Below the pieces are notes generated by a model. The model worked only from the letters and a program-made list of their open reading frames with translations, made no database searches and was not told where the DNA came from. From Cycas panzhihuaensis (lineage: Eukaryota; Cycadophyta), in assembly GCA_023213395.1 (NCBI GenBank), contig CM041465.1, positions 122,829,741-122,893,740 on the forward strand: 64,000 bases of DNA, read 5' to 3'. The position numbers and the translations under genes are program-made. Numbering within the stretch: the first letter of the stretch is position 1; each line of letters starts with the position of its first letter. Positions 10,620 through 22,117 of the stretch are shown here, in pieces.

Positions 10620-12167
10620 CCCCCCCTTACTGTTTACAATGTTAAGTCGGACGCCAAAACCATCTCTGAATTTTACAAACTTTTCTCTACCAAGAGGCTT
10701 GGTAAAGATATCTGCTGTCTGCTCCTCTGTAGGTCTGAATTTGAGGTTGATCTCACCATTCTGCACATGCTCTCTGATGAAGTGATGATGAACCTCGATG
10801 TGTTTGGTCCGTGCATGAAAAACTGGATTTTTGGCTAACTTGAGTACACTTTGATTGTCACAGTATATCCTGGTGGGGTGATCTTGCTCAAGTCCAAGTT
10901 CCCCAAGAATCCGTCGTAGCCAGATAGCTTCACAAGCTGCGTTGACTACAGCTTTGTACTCTGCTTCAGTGGAGGACAAGGTAACATTGGGTTGCTTCTT
11001 GAAACTCCACGAAACAACTGTTGAACCAAGGGAAAAACAGTATCTCAAAGTTGATCTCCTGCTATCTTAGCAACTTGCCCAATCAGAATCTAAGAACCCT
11101 TCCAGAGTGAAGTTCTCATTATGTGCGTACTCAAGGCCATGCTGCAATGTGCCTTTGATATATTTAAGTATGCGTTTAGTTGCATTCTAATGTTTCTGAT
11201 TGAGTTGAGACATGTATCGTGAACAAATCCCAACTGCAAATGAAATATCCGGTCAAGTGTTGGTGAGATAAATGAGGCTATCAATCAACTGCCAGTAAAG
11301 AGTGGGATCTGCAGGTGCAGCTTCCTCATTGAGAGTAAGCTTAGTGCCATTCTCCATTGGTGTAGGCGTTGGTTTGCAGTCGTGCATCCTGAACTGCTGC
11401 AAAATGTCCCAAGAATATTTCGCTTGGGAGATGAAAATATAGCCTGGCTGTTGCCATACCTCAAAGCCTAAGAAATAATGGAGAAGTCCAAGATCTGTCA
11501 TCTCGAAACTTCTCTTTAAGTCATCCTGGAGAATATTTATCATCTTAGTGTCATTGTCAGTAATCACTAAGTCATCTACATACAAGACAACAAAAATGGC
11601 ATGGTTCCTTTCATGTTTGATATATAGGTTAGGGTCTGAAGTGGATTGATGAAACCCATGTCTCAAGGTAATCATCGAACTTTGAGTACCATGCTCTTGG
11701 GGCTTGTTTTAAGCCATATAGTGCCTTTTTTAGGCGACATACTAGATGCTCCTTGCCTTGTACTTTGTAACCGGGAGGTTGCTCCAAGTATACCTCCTCC
11801 TGAAGATCGTCGTTGAGAAAGGTGCTCTTCATATCCATTTGAAAGACTAGCCATTTGCATTGAGCAGCTAAGACCAAGATGAGTCTGATGGTGTTCATAT
11901 TTGCCACTGATGCAAAAGTCCACTCATAGTCTATGCCTTCCTTCTGTTTGAATCCTTTTGCCACAAGGCGGGCCTTCTGCCGCTTAAGTGTACCATCAGA
12001 ATGGAATTTGGTCTTGTAGACCCATTTGCAACTGATTGCCTGTTTGTGTTTAGGCAATCCAACCAAATCCCAAATACCATTCTTTTCAATACAATGGATT
12101 TCTTCATCCATGGTAGTCTTCCAATTTTCATTTTTAGAAGCCTCCTCAAAGGCGGAAGGCTCATCAA
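10620..12167 (-). pseudogene. A2: reverse transcriptase and RNase H, 3' part
   Basis: Sense order: RT from the FEEASKNENW block, through [23 protein letters not shown] and [13 protein letters not shown] one-base frameshift near 11650 follows, then catalytic YVDDLV (11571-11582) and the LTLNEE...YLTNT block. Several breaks follow at 11050-11290, and RNase H (11048-10614) has [25 protein letters not shown] and [12 protein letters not shown]. Interrupted upstream by A1. Substitutions such as DMKST and NDD in place of the usual DVKSA and NGD suggest long decay. Confidence 0.9.
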
Positions 12168-12718
12168 TGTTAAACCTTATGTTTACATGTTAAGATAATG
12201 TACTTTAATTTTTATGTAATATATGTACTTTTGTATTTTAGGGGTGACTTATCACTTAATTGATAAAGTGCACACCCACATTCTTTCTAGTGACACAACG
12301 TTGTCACTAAAGGGTCAAACGGACCCTCATGCATTTTTGCTCACATAAGAGCCCAAAAGGACACATGTCCTACATGCAAGCCATGTATCTTAGATGTTTA
12401 ACAGTTGTCAAACATCCAAGGCCTTAGGTCTCTCATTTCACTCTATATAATGAGACCTCTCCTCATTGTCTCAAAAGAGAGTTGAGTCAGATTGTTATGT
12501 CAGTTTGCTAATCAAACTGTTTATTCTTTTGGATGTTCGACTAATTCCAATTCCACACATTGGATATCATTTCTCTTGCTCCTTCATTTTATGCTTTGTC
12601 TCTTACGCTTTCTTTCATCTTGAGAATATTATACTTGTTAAGTATTTGTGCTTCTAGAACTAGAGTGATCCTAGCTTCTAGATCTTGGGACTGTGAGGCT
12701 ATTAGGCCTCTTTTCACA
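12168..12718 (+). repeat. 5' LTR of A1
   Basis: TGTTAAACC...TTTTCACA. TATA box TATATAA at 12444-12450. The 18-bp palindrome of the family is altered to ...TTAATTGATAA, and the same change is in the 3' LTR, so it predates insertion. The U3 hairpin is damaged in this copy (near 12390-12420). Confidence 0.95.
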
Positions 12719-12720
12719 TT

Positions 12721-12732
12721 TGGTATCAGAGC
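12721..12732 (+). promoter_or_regulatory. A1 primer binding site, initiator Met tRNA
   Basis: TGGTATCAGAGC, a perfect match to the usual plant site, two bases inside the LTR. Confidence 0.95.
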
Positions 12733-13886
12733 AAGAGGAGACTAGTTCCCTCTATTTTGTTTGTTGCTGCTCAAGGAGATTCAAAGAACGGCTTCAAACC
12801 CTTGGTGACGACCTTCACCCTCTAAAGGCGATCCAAGGCTTGTTTGACACCATTTTCTTGCAGGTTTAAGCTTCTGAAGCAGCATTGAAAGGCTGGAGCA
12901 CTCCATATTCAGATCCAAAAAAAAATTTCAAATCACCTTCAAGGGTTTTGAGCAAGTTTACTCACGTTTCTTGTAATTTTTCTCCTAAAATCTGCATTTT
13001 TTAGCTAATTTTTTTTCTCACATTTGGGTGCTGAGCTATTCTCTAGCCATTTGAAGCTCTCAGACTGAATTTATTTGAAGTTTGAGGATCCTTGCAGTCA
13101 GGATCAATTTACGGGCATTTTCAGCCTTGAAACCCCACTCAAAAGCATAAAAATTTGTTGTTTTCACTCTTTTTCTCATATCGTCGGCTATCCACATACT
13201 GACCCTGCATGCAGTTGTAGCAGACTTAACGGAAGAGTTTTAGTGATTAATACGAGGGTTTAAAATCCCGAACAGCCGCACGACTCCAGTTTTCCTTTCT
13301 CAAGGACGTGTAACTAGCGATAACTTCAATTGCTTGCAGCTCTCTTCACACTTGACGAAAAGCCTTGCAATTTTAAAGGGAGTTGGATACCACTTGGGCA
13401 CCCTTCCTCCTGAATTTTCAGCACAAACTGAGGTCTCTACACGCTGTTCTCATCATATGCGTGTCCACGGGAGCTGCCCAAGTCACGCTGCCATGATTGC
13501 AAATTTTTTTATGTGTGATAAGTGACTCAAACAAGTGATTTCTAAGCACCATTATCATCATTAAGTGAAAACTTTCACTATTTTTAGTGCTTATTAAGGC
13601 TCCCTACGTGGTGTCCTTATTGCTCAAAGTTAACAAAAAAAAAAAAAAATGAATTCCAGCCTTCATTTTTAAGCACTTCAAGCTTTATTTTACACTTATT
13701 CCATCTTTGTAAGTGTTAAAAAGTCTTGTTGAAAGTGATTTTAAGTATTGATACTTTGTAAAAAGTGATATTTATCACTATTTCAACACTCCTTTTAAGG
13801 CACCTTGCATGGTGACCTAGTGCCCTTAGTCTCAAAAAGTGCTCAAAAATACTTTGTACTTAATAAAATCACTTCATTTTTTGATC

Positions 13887-13911
13887 GTTGGGACTATTTT
13901 AAAGTCCCAAC
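13887..13911 (+). promoter_or_regulatory. A1 leader hairpin
   Basis: Perfect 9-bp arms GTTGGGACT and AGTCCCAAC around a 7-nt loop ATTTTAA. Counterparts at 22912-22936 (A2), 47041-47065 (D) and 51518-51540 (E) keep pairing. In E, both arms change together (GTTGAGAC/GTCTCAAC). Likely an RNA structure in the genomic transcript; function unknown. Confidence 0.7.
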
Positions 13912-14287
13912 ACTTGGTGTTTTGTGTCCTTATTTGGCAAGTGGTCTTCTTCTCTTCACTTTTGAGCATTAAAAGGAACCCACTTGTACTTTCATCACAA
14001 GGTTTTGCTTTACTTCTTTGAGTACTTAGCATCTTTTCAAAGTACTTTTCTTGCAAAACTCATTGTACTCAAGCATCTTTCTTTAATTGGATCAGCATAA
14101 GCACTCTCACTTCATTAAGAGCTCATTGTAAACAACACTTTAAGTGTTCATTTGATGTACTAGCTTGCTTCTTTTTGAAGCCTCTTTTCATTGTAAGCTT
14201 AATTAAGCATTTTTCATAAGTACATCATCTAAGTAAAATAAATCCTAAGTTCACTTTAACCTTCTGAAAAGTGACTTAAAAATCTTG

Positions 14288-14510
14288 TTAGAGAGGCCCG
14301 AAAAAGATTCAAACCTTGCCTCTGAAATAACCTTAAGCTTGGTGCATTCCATAGGGGACCAACCGACTGCAACAAGGCCACGACAATTAAGGTTGCTTGA
14401 GGGAAAGGAGGTTCGAAAAGGGTGTTATTAGGGCTGTGAATCCAAGGGAAAGCATGGTATGTCCATGCAGATCAACCCTACTTGCCTTGTCCTAGATTTA
14501 ACTTGGCCAA
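14288..14510 (+). promoter_or_regulatory. A1 conserved leader block before gag
   Basis: Shared by A1, A2 (22300-22540), A3 (31420-31640), E (51825-52040) and, more diverged, H (63613-63750). It includes AACCTTAAG matched by a distant CTTAAGGTT-like arm, a CCCTAGGGG-like palindrome in other copies, and a hairpin GCATGG/CCATGC at 14452-14468. Possible roles are packaging, dimerisation or translation initiation; none is shown. Confidence 0.6.
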
Positions 14511-14701
14511 TTGTTGGATCTCCTCTATAGATCAGGGTTGGACCAACTCCATAGCCTAGTCCTCCACCCCTCATCATTCCATTCAGTTGTTGGATCTTCT
14601 AGTAAGATCAGAACTGTTGGTTTCGTTAGAAGGTGGAACTTAAACGACGAAAGCTTTGAGTTTCCAAGTTATCTGCTAGCTTCAAGCCTTACAACTGAAA
14701 C

Positions 14702-15780
14702 ATGGCTACTATTAACATGCTTAATGCATGCACCATTAGATTAACAGGTCAAGATAACTATCAAGAATGTAAGAGAATCACTCAGAATCTGTTGATCATG
14801 AATGAATTTTAGGGTTATGTTTCTGGAAGAATACCCCAACATGTACCTGTTGTCAATGGCAATATAACTGTGCAACCTGATGATGCTTTAGTTGCTGCTT
14901 GGAAAGCCAAAGATGCAATCGCTTTGGCATTCCTTCATATGATTGTTGATGTGCATGTAGATCAAAACATTGCTTGTGCTAAAACCTCTAAAGAAGCTTG
15001 GGACATTTTGTCCTCATTGTATAAAAGGCGAGATGAAGCTTGCATTTTAATGGTTAAAGCCAAATTGTATTCTGTAAAGTTTGTCAAGCCAATGTCGACT
15101 TTTCTTTCCTCCATTAAGGAGGTATGTAATGACTTGAATACACTACGTAGTCCAGTAACGAGAGATGAACTGATCACATCTATCACCAAAGCTTTGCCAA
15201 AGGACTACAATGGCTTTATATCATCTACTACAAGAGATGGTTCTTTCAAAAAAATGACATTCAATGAATTTGAAAGTCTACTACTTTAAGAAGAACAAAT
15301 CTACACTAAAGATAATGAGGAGGAACCATCTACATCAGGTGCATTTACGGCGAACTCAAAGGCCAAACAGCACCCCAAACCTGCACTCTCAAAGCAGTTT
15401 GGGAACATGAACATTGAGTCTTCAAGGACCAATGTTGTATGTCATTATTATGGCAAACCTGGCCACATAGCACCTGATTGTCGCAAAAAGCAAGCAGATC
15501 TACATCAACAACAACAGCAACCACGTCAACCAAATCAGCGACAGCAGCAGCCACGTCAGTTGTACCAACAAAGATTCTAGCAACAACAACAGCAGCAACA
15601 ACCCCCTCGACCAAATCGAGGTGCCTATCGAGGAGGTCAAAGATGAAGGGGGGGATTTAGAGGTGGCAATCAACGCCACTTTAATCAGTTTGCAGATGAA
15701 GACAAAGCTTACGTGCATATCAAACATCCAAGGTTGATGAAACTTGGATTATTGATTCTGGAGCTTCACAACACGACTGG
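14702..15780 (+). pseudogene. A1: Gag and protease
   Basis: Start ATG 14702, by alignment with D and A2 (MATINMLNACT). Copia Gag followed by a Gln-rich linker. The zinc knuckle reads CHYYGKPGHIAPDC, with the second Cys replaced by Tyr (a G to A change). In-frame stops: TAG 14810 (from TGG), TAA 15287 (from CAA), TAG 15578 (from CAG), TGA near 15642. The protease site (IIDSGAS, near 15750) lies in a frame different from both flanking parts, so there are two compensating shifts between about 15690 and 15775. In a working relative Gag builds the particle and the protease cuts the polyprotein. Confidence 0.9.
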
Positions 15781-17158
15781 AAGTGAAGAGCTCCTCACTG
15801 AGATCAAGGAAGGTAAAGGTCAATCAGTGACCTTTGGGAACAATCAATCTGTTAAAATTTCTGGAGCAGGCACAATAACTCCATTTCATTCTTCATCAAA
15901 TCCTTCCTCTTCATTTCCCGATGGCAATGCCTACTTCATACCTTCAATGGACAAAAACTTACCATCTATTAGCAAGTTGGACAAGCAACAGATGAGTGTC
16001 TTGTTCAGAAATGGGAAATGTATAATCAGTGACAAAGATGACCAAGTACTAACTGTTGGATATGAGGATCAAGGCCTCTACAAATTGGATGCAAATAATA
16101 TAACACTTGATTCTGCTTACTCTGGTTCAATTGTCACTCCATACTTGTCCAAGATGCAACTGTGGCATCAACGTCTAGGCCATTTGAGCTTAGACAATTT
16201 AAGGCAGATGATCAATAAGAATATGGTACATGGGCTTCCAAAGATATATGGCACAAAATGTCTTTGCGAAGCGTGCATTATGGGAACTCAACATCACTTG
16301 CCTTTCCCTAAAGGCAAAGCGTGGCGTGCATCACATCCTTTGCAGTTGGTACATTTGGATTTGTGTGGACCTATGTCCACAACATCTTTTGGAGGAGCTT
16401 TGTATTACATCTCCTTCATTGATGACTTTTCTCGCAAAGTCTGGGTCTACTTCATCAAACACAAATCTGAAGCATTTCCCAAGTTCAAAGAATTCAAACT
16501 AGAAGTGGAAAATGAGTCTGGCCACTCAATCAAAACATTAAGGACAGACAATGGAAGTGAATTTACATCAAATGAATTCACCCAATACTGCAAGGATAAT
16601 GGCATTCAGAGACAACTAACTATTCCTCACACTCCTCAACAAAATGGAGTCTCTGAACGAATGAACAAAACTTTGGCTAATAAAGCCAAAGCAATGATGC
16701 ATGCACAAGGACTCACTCGAGCTTACTGGGCAGAAGTATTTCACACAACTGCCTATGTGGCCAATCGCAGTCCTAATACAGCAGTCACCGATATGACACC
16801 CGAGGAGGCATGGTCTGGCAAAAAGCCTACTATCAGCCATTTGAGGACTTTTGGGTGCACTACTTATATGCACATTCCCGATCAGCAAAGGAAGAAATTA
16901 GACAAGCATAGTCTAAAATGCATCTTTGTAGGATATACCATTCATAGCAAAGCTTACAAGTTGGATGATCCCATAAGGAAGAAAATACATCTCTCAAGAG
17001 ATGTCATCTTTGCTGAAGAAGATCAGAAGCAGTTGCAAATAGCATCCATGCAACCTCCCATTGACAAAGGCAAGAAGATTGTTGAGGCCTTCCTTCCCTC
17101 TCAATCTTCTACACCATGTACATCATCTGCACCCTCTTGGACCGTCTACATCAACTGA
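15781..17158 (+). pseudogene. A1: integrase
   Basis: A long open part of the polyprotein. It has the HHCC zinc-binding N-terminus (LWHQRLGHLSLDNL ... CEACIMG), then VHLDLCGP, RTDNGSEF and NGVSERMN, giving the D, D-35-E triad complete. The copia-specific C-terminal blocks (EEAWSGKKP, FGCTTYMHIP, GYTIHSKAYK, HLSRDVIF) follow, then a Ser/Thr/Pro-rich linker. The frame closes at TGA 17156 because of a shift near 17140; the linker continues in another frame from 17061. Despite the broken neighbours, this domain itself looks intact. Confidence 0.92.
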
Positions 17159-18914
17159 TTTTGCTCCACTTGATCCAAGCACATCTTCTGTTGATCAACC
17201 ACTTAGACCAGAAGATCTTGAGGTTCAAGTTACTTCGATTCAAAAGTTACCAAAATGGTACACACAAACAGTTCAAGACGGCCACATTATTGAAAGAAAA
17301 CGTCCATCAAAATATAGGCAGCAGCCCAATTATGCACTTATGGCTGAAGTGCTATGTGTCGATGAGCCTTCCACTTTTGAAGAGGCTTCTAAAAATGAAA
17401 ATTGGAAGGCTGCCATAGATGAAGAAATCCATTCTATTGAAAAGAATGGTACTTGGGATTTGGTTGAATTGCCTAAACACAAATAGGCAATTAGTTGCAA
17501 ATGGGTATACAAGACCAAATTCCATTCTGATGGTTCACTTAAACGGCAGAAGGCCCGCCTTGTGGCAAAAGGATTCAAACAAAATGAAGACATAGACTAT
17601 GAGGAGACCTTTGCACCAGTGCCAAACATGAACACCATAAGACTCATCTTGGCCTTAGCTGCTCAATGCAATTGGCCAGTCTATCAGATGGACGTGAAGA
17701 GCGCCTTTCTTAATAGCAATCTTTAGGAGGAGGTATATTTGGAGCAACCTCCAGGTTACAAAGTATAAGGCAAGGATCATTTTGTATATCGCCTAAAAAA
17801 GGCGTTATATGGCTTGAAACAAGCTCCAAGAGCATGGTACTCAAAGATCGATGATTACTTCTTGAGACATGGGTTTCATCGATCTACTTCTGATCCTAAC
17901 CTATATATAAAACATGAAAAGAACCATGTCATTTTGGTTGCCTTGTATGTAGATGACTTAGTGATCATTGGCAGTGATACTGAGATGATAAACATTCTCC
18001 AAGATGACTTGAAGAGAAGTTTCGAGATGACAGATCTTGGACTTCTTCATTATTTCTTAGGCTTTGAGATATGGCAACAGCCAGGCTATCTCTTCATCTA
18101 CCAAGCGAAATACTCTTGGGACATTTTACAGTAGTTCATGATGCACAACTGCAAACCAGCGCCTACACCAAAGGAGACTGGTTCTAAGCTTACTCTCAAT
18201 GAGGAAGTTGCACCTGCAGATCCCACACTTTACCAGCAGTTGATTAGGAGCCTCATTTATCTCACCAACACTCGACCAGACATTTCATTTACAGTTGGGA
18301 TTTGTTCATGATACATATCTCAACCCAATCAGATACATTAGAATGCAGCTAAATGCATACTTAAATACATCAAAGGCACATTGCAGCATGGCCTTGAGTA
18401 CGCACATAATGAGAACTTCACTCTGAAAGGGTTCTCAAATTCTGATTGGGCAGGTTGCCAAGATAGCAGGAGATCAACCTTGGGATACCGTTTTTCCCTT
18501 GGTTCCGCAGTTGTTTCGTGGAGATGCAAGAAGCAACCTAATGTTACCTTGTCCTCCACCGAAGTAGAGTACAAAGCTACAGTCAGCGCAACTTGTGAGG
18601 CTATCTGGCTACGACGGATTCTTGGGGAACTTGAACTTGAGCAAAATCACCCCACCAGGATATATTGTGACAATCAAAGTGTACTCAAGTTAGCCAAGAA
18701 TCCAGTTTTTCATGCACGGACAAAACACATCGAGGTTCACCATCACTTCATCAGAGAACATGTGCAGAATGGTGAGATCAACCTCCAGTACAGACCTACA
18801 AAGGAGCAGACAGCAGATATCTTTACCAAGCCTCTTGGTAGAGAAAAGTTTGTAAAATTTAGAGATGGTCTTGGTGTCCGACTTATCATTGTAAACAGTA
18901 AGGGGGGGTATTAA
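17159..18914 (+). pseudogene. A1: reverse transcriptase and RNase H
   Basis: A single frame (frame 3 of the window) throughout, broken only by stops: TAG 17484, TAG 17724, TAA 17766, TAG 18132 and TGA 18309. Compared with A2, A3 and D, these come from CAG, CAG, CAA, CAG and CGA, so all are C to T changes. Landmarks are [37 protein letters not shown], the catalytic YVDDLV at 17946-17957, [11 protein letters not shown], and RNase H with [25 protein letters not shown] and [12 protein letters not shown]. It ends at TAA 18912, overlapping the LTR start. Confidence 0.92.
18901..18908 (+). promoter_or_regulatory. A1 polypurine tract
   Basis: AGGGGGGG, directly before the 3' LTR and inside the end of the RNase H frame. 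Confidence 0.9.
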
Positions 18915-19462
18915 CCTTATGTTTACATGTTAAGAAAATGTACTTTAATTTTTATGTAATATGTGTACTTTTGTACTTTAGGGGTGACTTATCACTTAAT
19001 TGATAAAGTGCACACCCACATTCTTTCTAGTGACACAACGTTGTCACTAAAGGGTCAAACGGACCCTCATGCATTTTTGCTCACATGAGAGCCCGAAAGG
19101 ACACATGTTCTACATGCAAGGCATGTATCTTGGATGTTTGACACTTGTCAAACATCCAAGGCCTTAAGTCTCTCATTTCACTCTATATAATGAGACCTCT
19201 CCTCATTGTCTCATAAGAGAGTTGGAGCTGTATTGTTATGCTATCAGTTTGCTAATCAAACTATTTATTCTTTTGGATGTTCGACCACTTCCAACTCCAC
19301 ACATTGGGTATCATTTCTCTTGCTCCTTCATTTTATGCTTTGTCTCTTATGCTTTCTTTCATCTTGAGAATAATATACTTGTTAAGTATTTGTGCTTCTA
19401 GAACTAGAGTGATCCTAGCTTCTAGATCTTGGGACTATGAGGCCATTAGGCCTCTTTTCACA
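18909..19462 (+). repeat. 3' LTR of A1
   Basis: Begins TATTAACC, the family's TGTTAAACC with G to A and one base lost. The U3 hairpin is intact at 19130-19159 (13-bp arms TTGGATGTTTGAC and GTCAAACATCCAA, loop ACTT). TATATAA follows downstream. Ends TTTTCACA, then ATCAA. Confidence 0.93.
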
Positions 19463-21075
19463 ATCAACACATAGCACTTTAGCCATAAGTGCATAATTAG
19501 TCTGCTGCCTGTATTTTGATGGACGTTTTCCTTCAATGATGTGGCTGTCCTGTACTGCTTGAGTTTATCATTTTGGTAACTTTTGAATTTAAGTGACTTG
19601 AACCTCAAGATCTTCTGGTCTAAGTGGTTCATCAACAGAAGATGTGCTCGGATCAAGTGGAGGCAAATCAGATGATGTGGACAGTCTAGTAGGTGTAGAT
19701 GATGTACATGGAGTAGAAGATTGAGAGGAAAGGAAAGTCTCAACAATCTTCTTGCCTTTGTCAATGGGAGGTTGCATGGATGTTGTTTGCAACTCCTTAT
19801 GATCGTCTTCAGTAAAGATTACATCTCTTGAGAGATGCATTTTCTTTCCAATGGGATCATACAAATTGTAGGCTTTGCTATGAATGGCATAACCTACAAA
19901 GATGCATTTTACACTATGCTTGTCTAATTTTGTTCTTTGCTGATCGGAGATGTGCATATAAGCAGTGCACCCAAAAGTCCTCAAATGGCTGACAGTTGGC
20001 TTTTTGCCAGACCATGCCTCCTCGGGTGTGATGTCGGCGACTACTGTAGTAAGACTGTGATTGGCCACATAGACAGCTGTGTGAAATGCTTTTGGCCAGT
20101 AAGCTCGAGTGAGTCCTTGTGCCTGCATCATAGCTTTGGCTTTATTGGCCAAAGTTCTGTTCATCCGTTCGGAGACTCCATTTTGTTGAGGAGTGTGAAG
20201 AATAGTAAGTTGTCTCCGAATGCCATTATCCTTGCAGAATTGGGTGAATTCATTTAAAGTAAATTCACCTCCATTGTCTGTCCTTAATGTTTTGATAGAG
20301 TGGCCAAACTCGTTCTCCACTTCAAGCTTGAATTCTTTGAATTTTGAAAATTCTTCAGACTTGTGCTTGATGAAGTAGACCCAGACTTTATGAGAAAAGT
20401 CATCAATGAAGGAGATGTAGTACAAAGCTCCTCCAAAAGATGCGGTGGACATAGGTCCACACAAATCTAAGTGTACCAGCTGCAAAGGATATGATGCATG
20501 CCAAGCTTTGCCTTTAGGGAAAGGCAAGCGATGTTGAGTCCCCATTATGCATGCTTCACAAAGACATTTTGTGCCATATATCTTTGGAAGCCCATGTACC
20601 ATGTTTTTGTTTATTATCTGCCTGAGATTGTCTAAGCTTAAATAGCCTAAACGTTGATGCCAAAGTTGCATCTTGGACAAGTGTTGAGTGACAATAGAAC
20701 CAAAGTAAGCATAATCAAGTGTTATGTTATTAGCATCCAACTTGTAGAGGCCATGATCCACATATCCAACAGCTACTACTTGGTCATCTTTGTCACTTAT
20801 TACACATTTCCCATTTTTGAACAAGATGCTCATCTGTTGCTTGTCCAATTTGCTAACAGATAGCAAGCTCTTGTCCATAGAAGGTATGAAGTAGGCATTG
20901 CCATTGGGAAATAAAGAGGAAGGATTAGAAGAAGAGTGAAATGAAGCTATTGTGCCTATGCCAGAGATTTTGACAGATTGATTGTTGCCAAAGGTCACTG
21001 ATTGACCTTTTCCTTCCTTGATGTCGCAAAGGAGTTCTTCACTCCCAGTCATGTGTTGTCAGGCTCCATAATCAA
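19463..21075 (-). pseudogene. A2: integrase and start of RT region
   Basis: One open frame of 487 codons from 21052 to 19589 in the minus sense. It runs from just after the protease (TGSEELLCDI) through the HHCC domain, VHLDLCGP, RTDNGGEF and NGVSERMN, to the linker. The triad is complete and the spacing normal, so the integrase itself looks undamaged. It stops at a TAA where relatives read TCA, then continues degenerate to the A1 insertion site within the RT N-terminal block. Confidence 0.92.
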
Positions 21076-22117
21076 TAATCCAAGTTTCATCAACTTTGGA
21101 TGATTGATGAGCACAAAATAGTTTGTCTTCATCTGCAAACTAATTGAAGTGTCGTTGATTGCGACCTCTAAAACCCCCCCTTCCTCTTTGACCTCCTTGA
21201 TAGGCACCTCGATTTGGTTAAGGGGGTTGCTGCTGTTGTTGTTGCTAGAATCTTTGTTAGAATTGCTAACGTGGTTGCTGCTGTCTCTGATTTAGTTGGC
21301 GTGGTTGCTGCTGCTGTTGACGTAGATCAACTTGCTTCTTCCTACAATCAGGTGCTATGTGGCCAGGTCTGCCACAATAATGACACACAACATTGGTCTT
21401 TGAAGAACCAATGTTCATGTTTCCAAACTGCTTTGAGAGTGTAGGTTTGGGGTTAGCAGCCTTTGATTTGGCCGTGAATGCATCTGATGTAGATGGTTCC
21501 TCCTCATTATCCTTGGTGTAAATTTGCTCTTCTTGAAGCAATAAACTTTCAAATTCATTGAATGACATTCTTTTGAGAGAACCATCTCTTGTAGTAGACG
21601 ATATAAAACCATTGTAGTCCTTTGGCAAAGCTTTGGTGATAGATGTGATAAGTTCATCTCTTGTTGCTGGACTACCTAGTATATTCAACTCATTACATAC
21701 CTCTTTGATGGAGGAAAGATAAGCCGACATAGGCTTGACAAACTTTACAGAATACAACTTGACTTTTACCATTAAAATGCGAGATTCATCTCATCTTTCA
21801 TACAAAGAGGACAAAATGTCCCAAGCTTCCTTAAACGTTTTTGCACATACAATGTTTTGATCCACATGTACATCAACAATCATATGAAGGAATGCCAAAG
21901 CGATTTCATCTTTGGCTTCCCAGCGACAATGTAAGCATCATCGGGTTGAGCAGTTACATTGCCATTGACAGCAGTGCAGTTGGGGTATCCTTCCAGAAAC
22001 ATAACCCCAAAATTCATTCATTATCAACAGATTCTGAGTGATTCTCTTCCATTCTTGATAGTTATCTTGACCTGTTAATCTAATGGTACATACATTAAGC
22101 ATGTTAATAGCAACCAT
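21076..22117 (-). pseudogene. A2: Gag and protease
   Basis: Start ATG at 22117 (sense MVAINMLNVC). Gag is broken by small shifts between 21773 and 22000, then open from 21772 to 21266 with the zinc knuckle CHYCGRPGHIAPDC (CX2CX4HX4C intact), followed by the Gln/Arg-rich tail that ends in RGGF-type repeats near 21170. The protease region (21060-21110) retains the sense TWIIDYGA-like site and is frame-broken. Confidence 0.88.

Larger units (their letters stand above)
12733..14701 (+). other. A1 leader, about 2 kb
   Basis: Long untranslated leader between primer site and gag. It is dense in CACTT/AAGTG and AGTACTT words, has a hairpin at 13887-13911 and a block near 14288-14510 that is shared with A2, A3, E and H. 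Short open stretches here have no domain. Confidence 0.8.
12168..19462 (+). mobile_element. Copia element A1
   Basis: Complete 7295-bp plus-strand element inserted in A2's RT. The target duplication ATCAA is perfect at 12163-12167 and 19463-19467, and removing A1 with one copy restores the RT reading across the joint. It has LTRs of 551 and 554 bp, primer site, leader, gag, pol and polypurine tract. At least eight stops and several frameshifts make it non-autonomous. Confidence 0.95.

Noticed and set aside
15345-15727. Val/Ala- or Leu-rich minus-strand frames opposite A1 gag
   Set aside because: They are the antisense of the Gln-rich (CAA/CAG) linker of Gag; composition effect.
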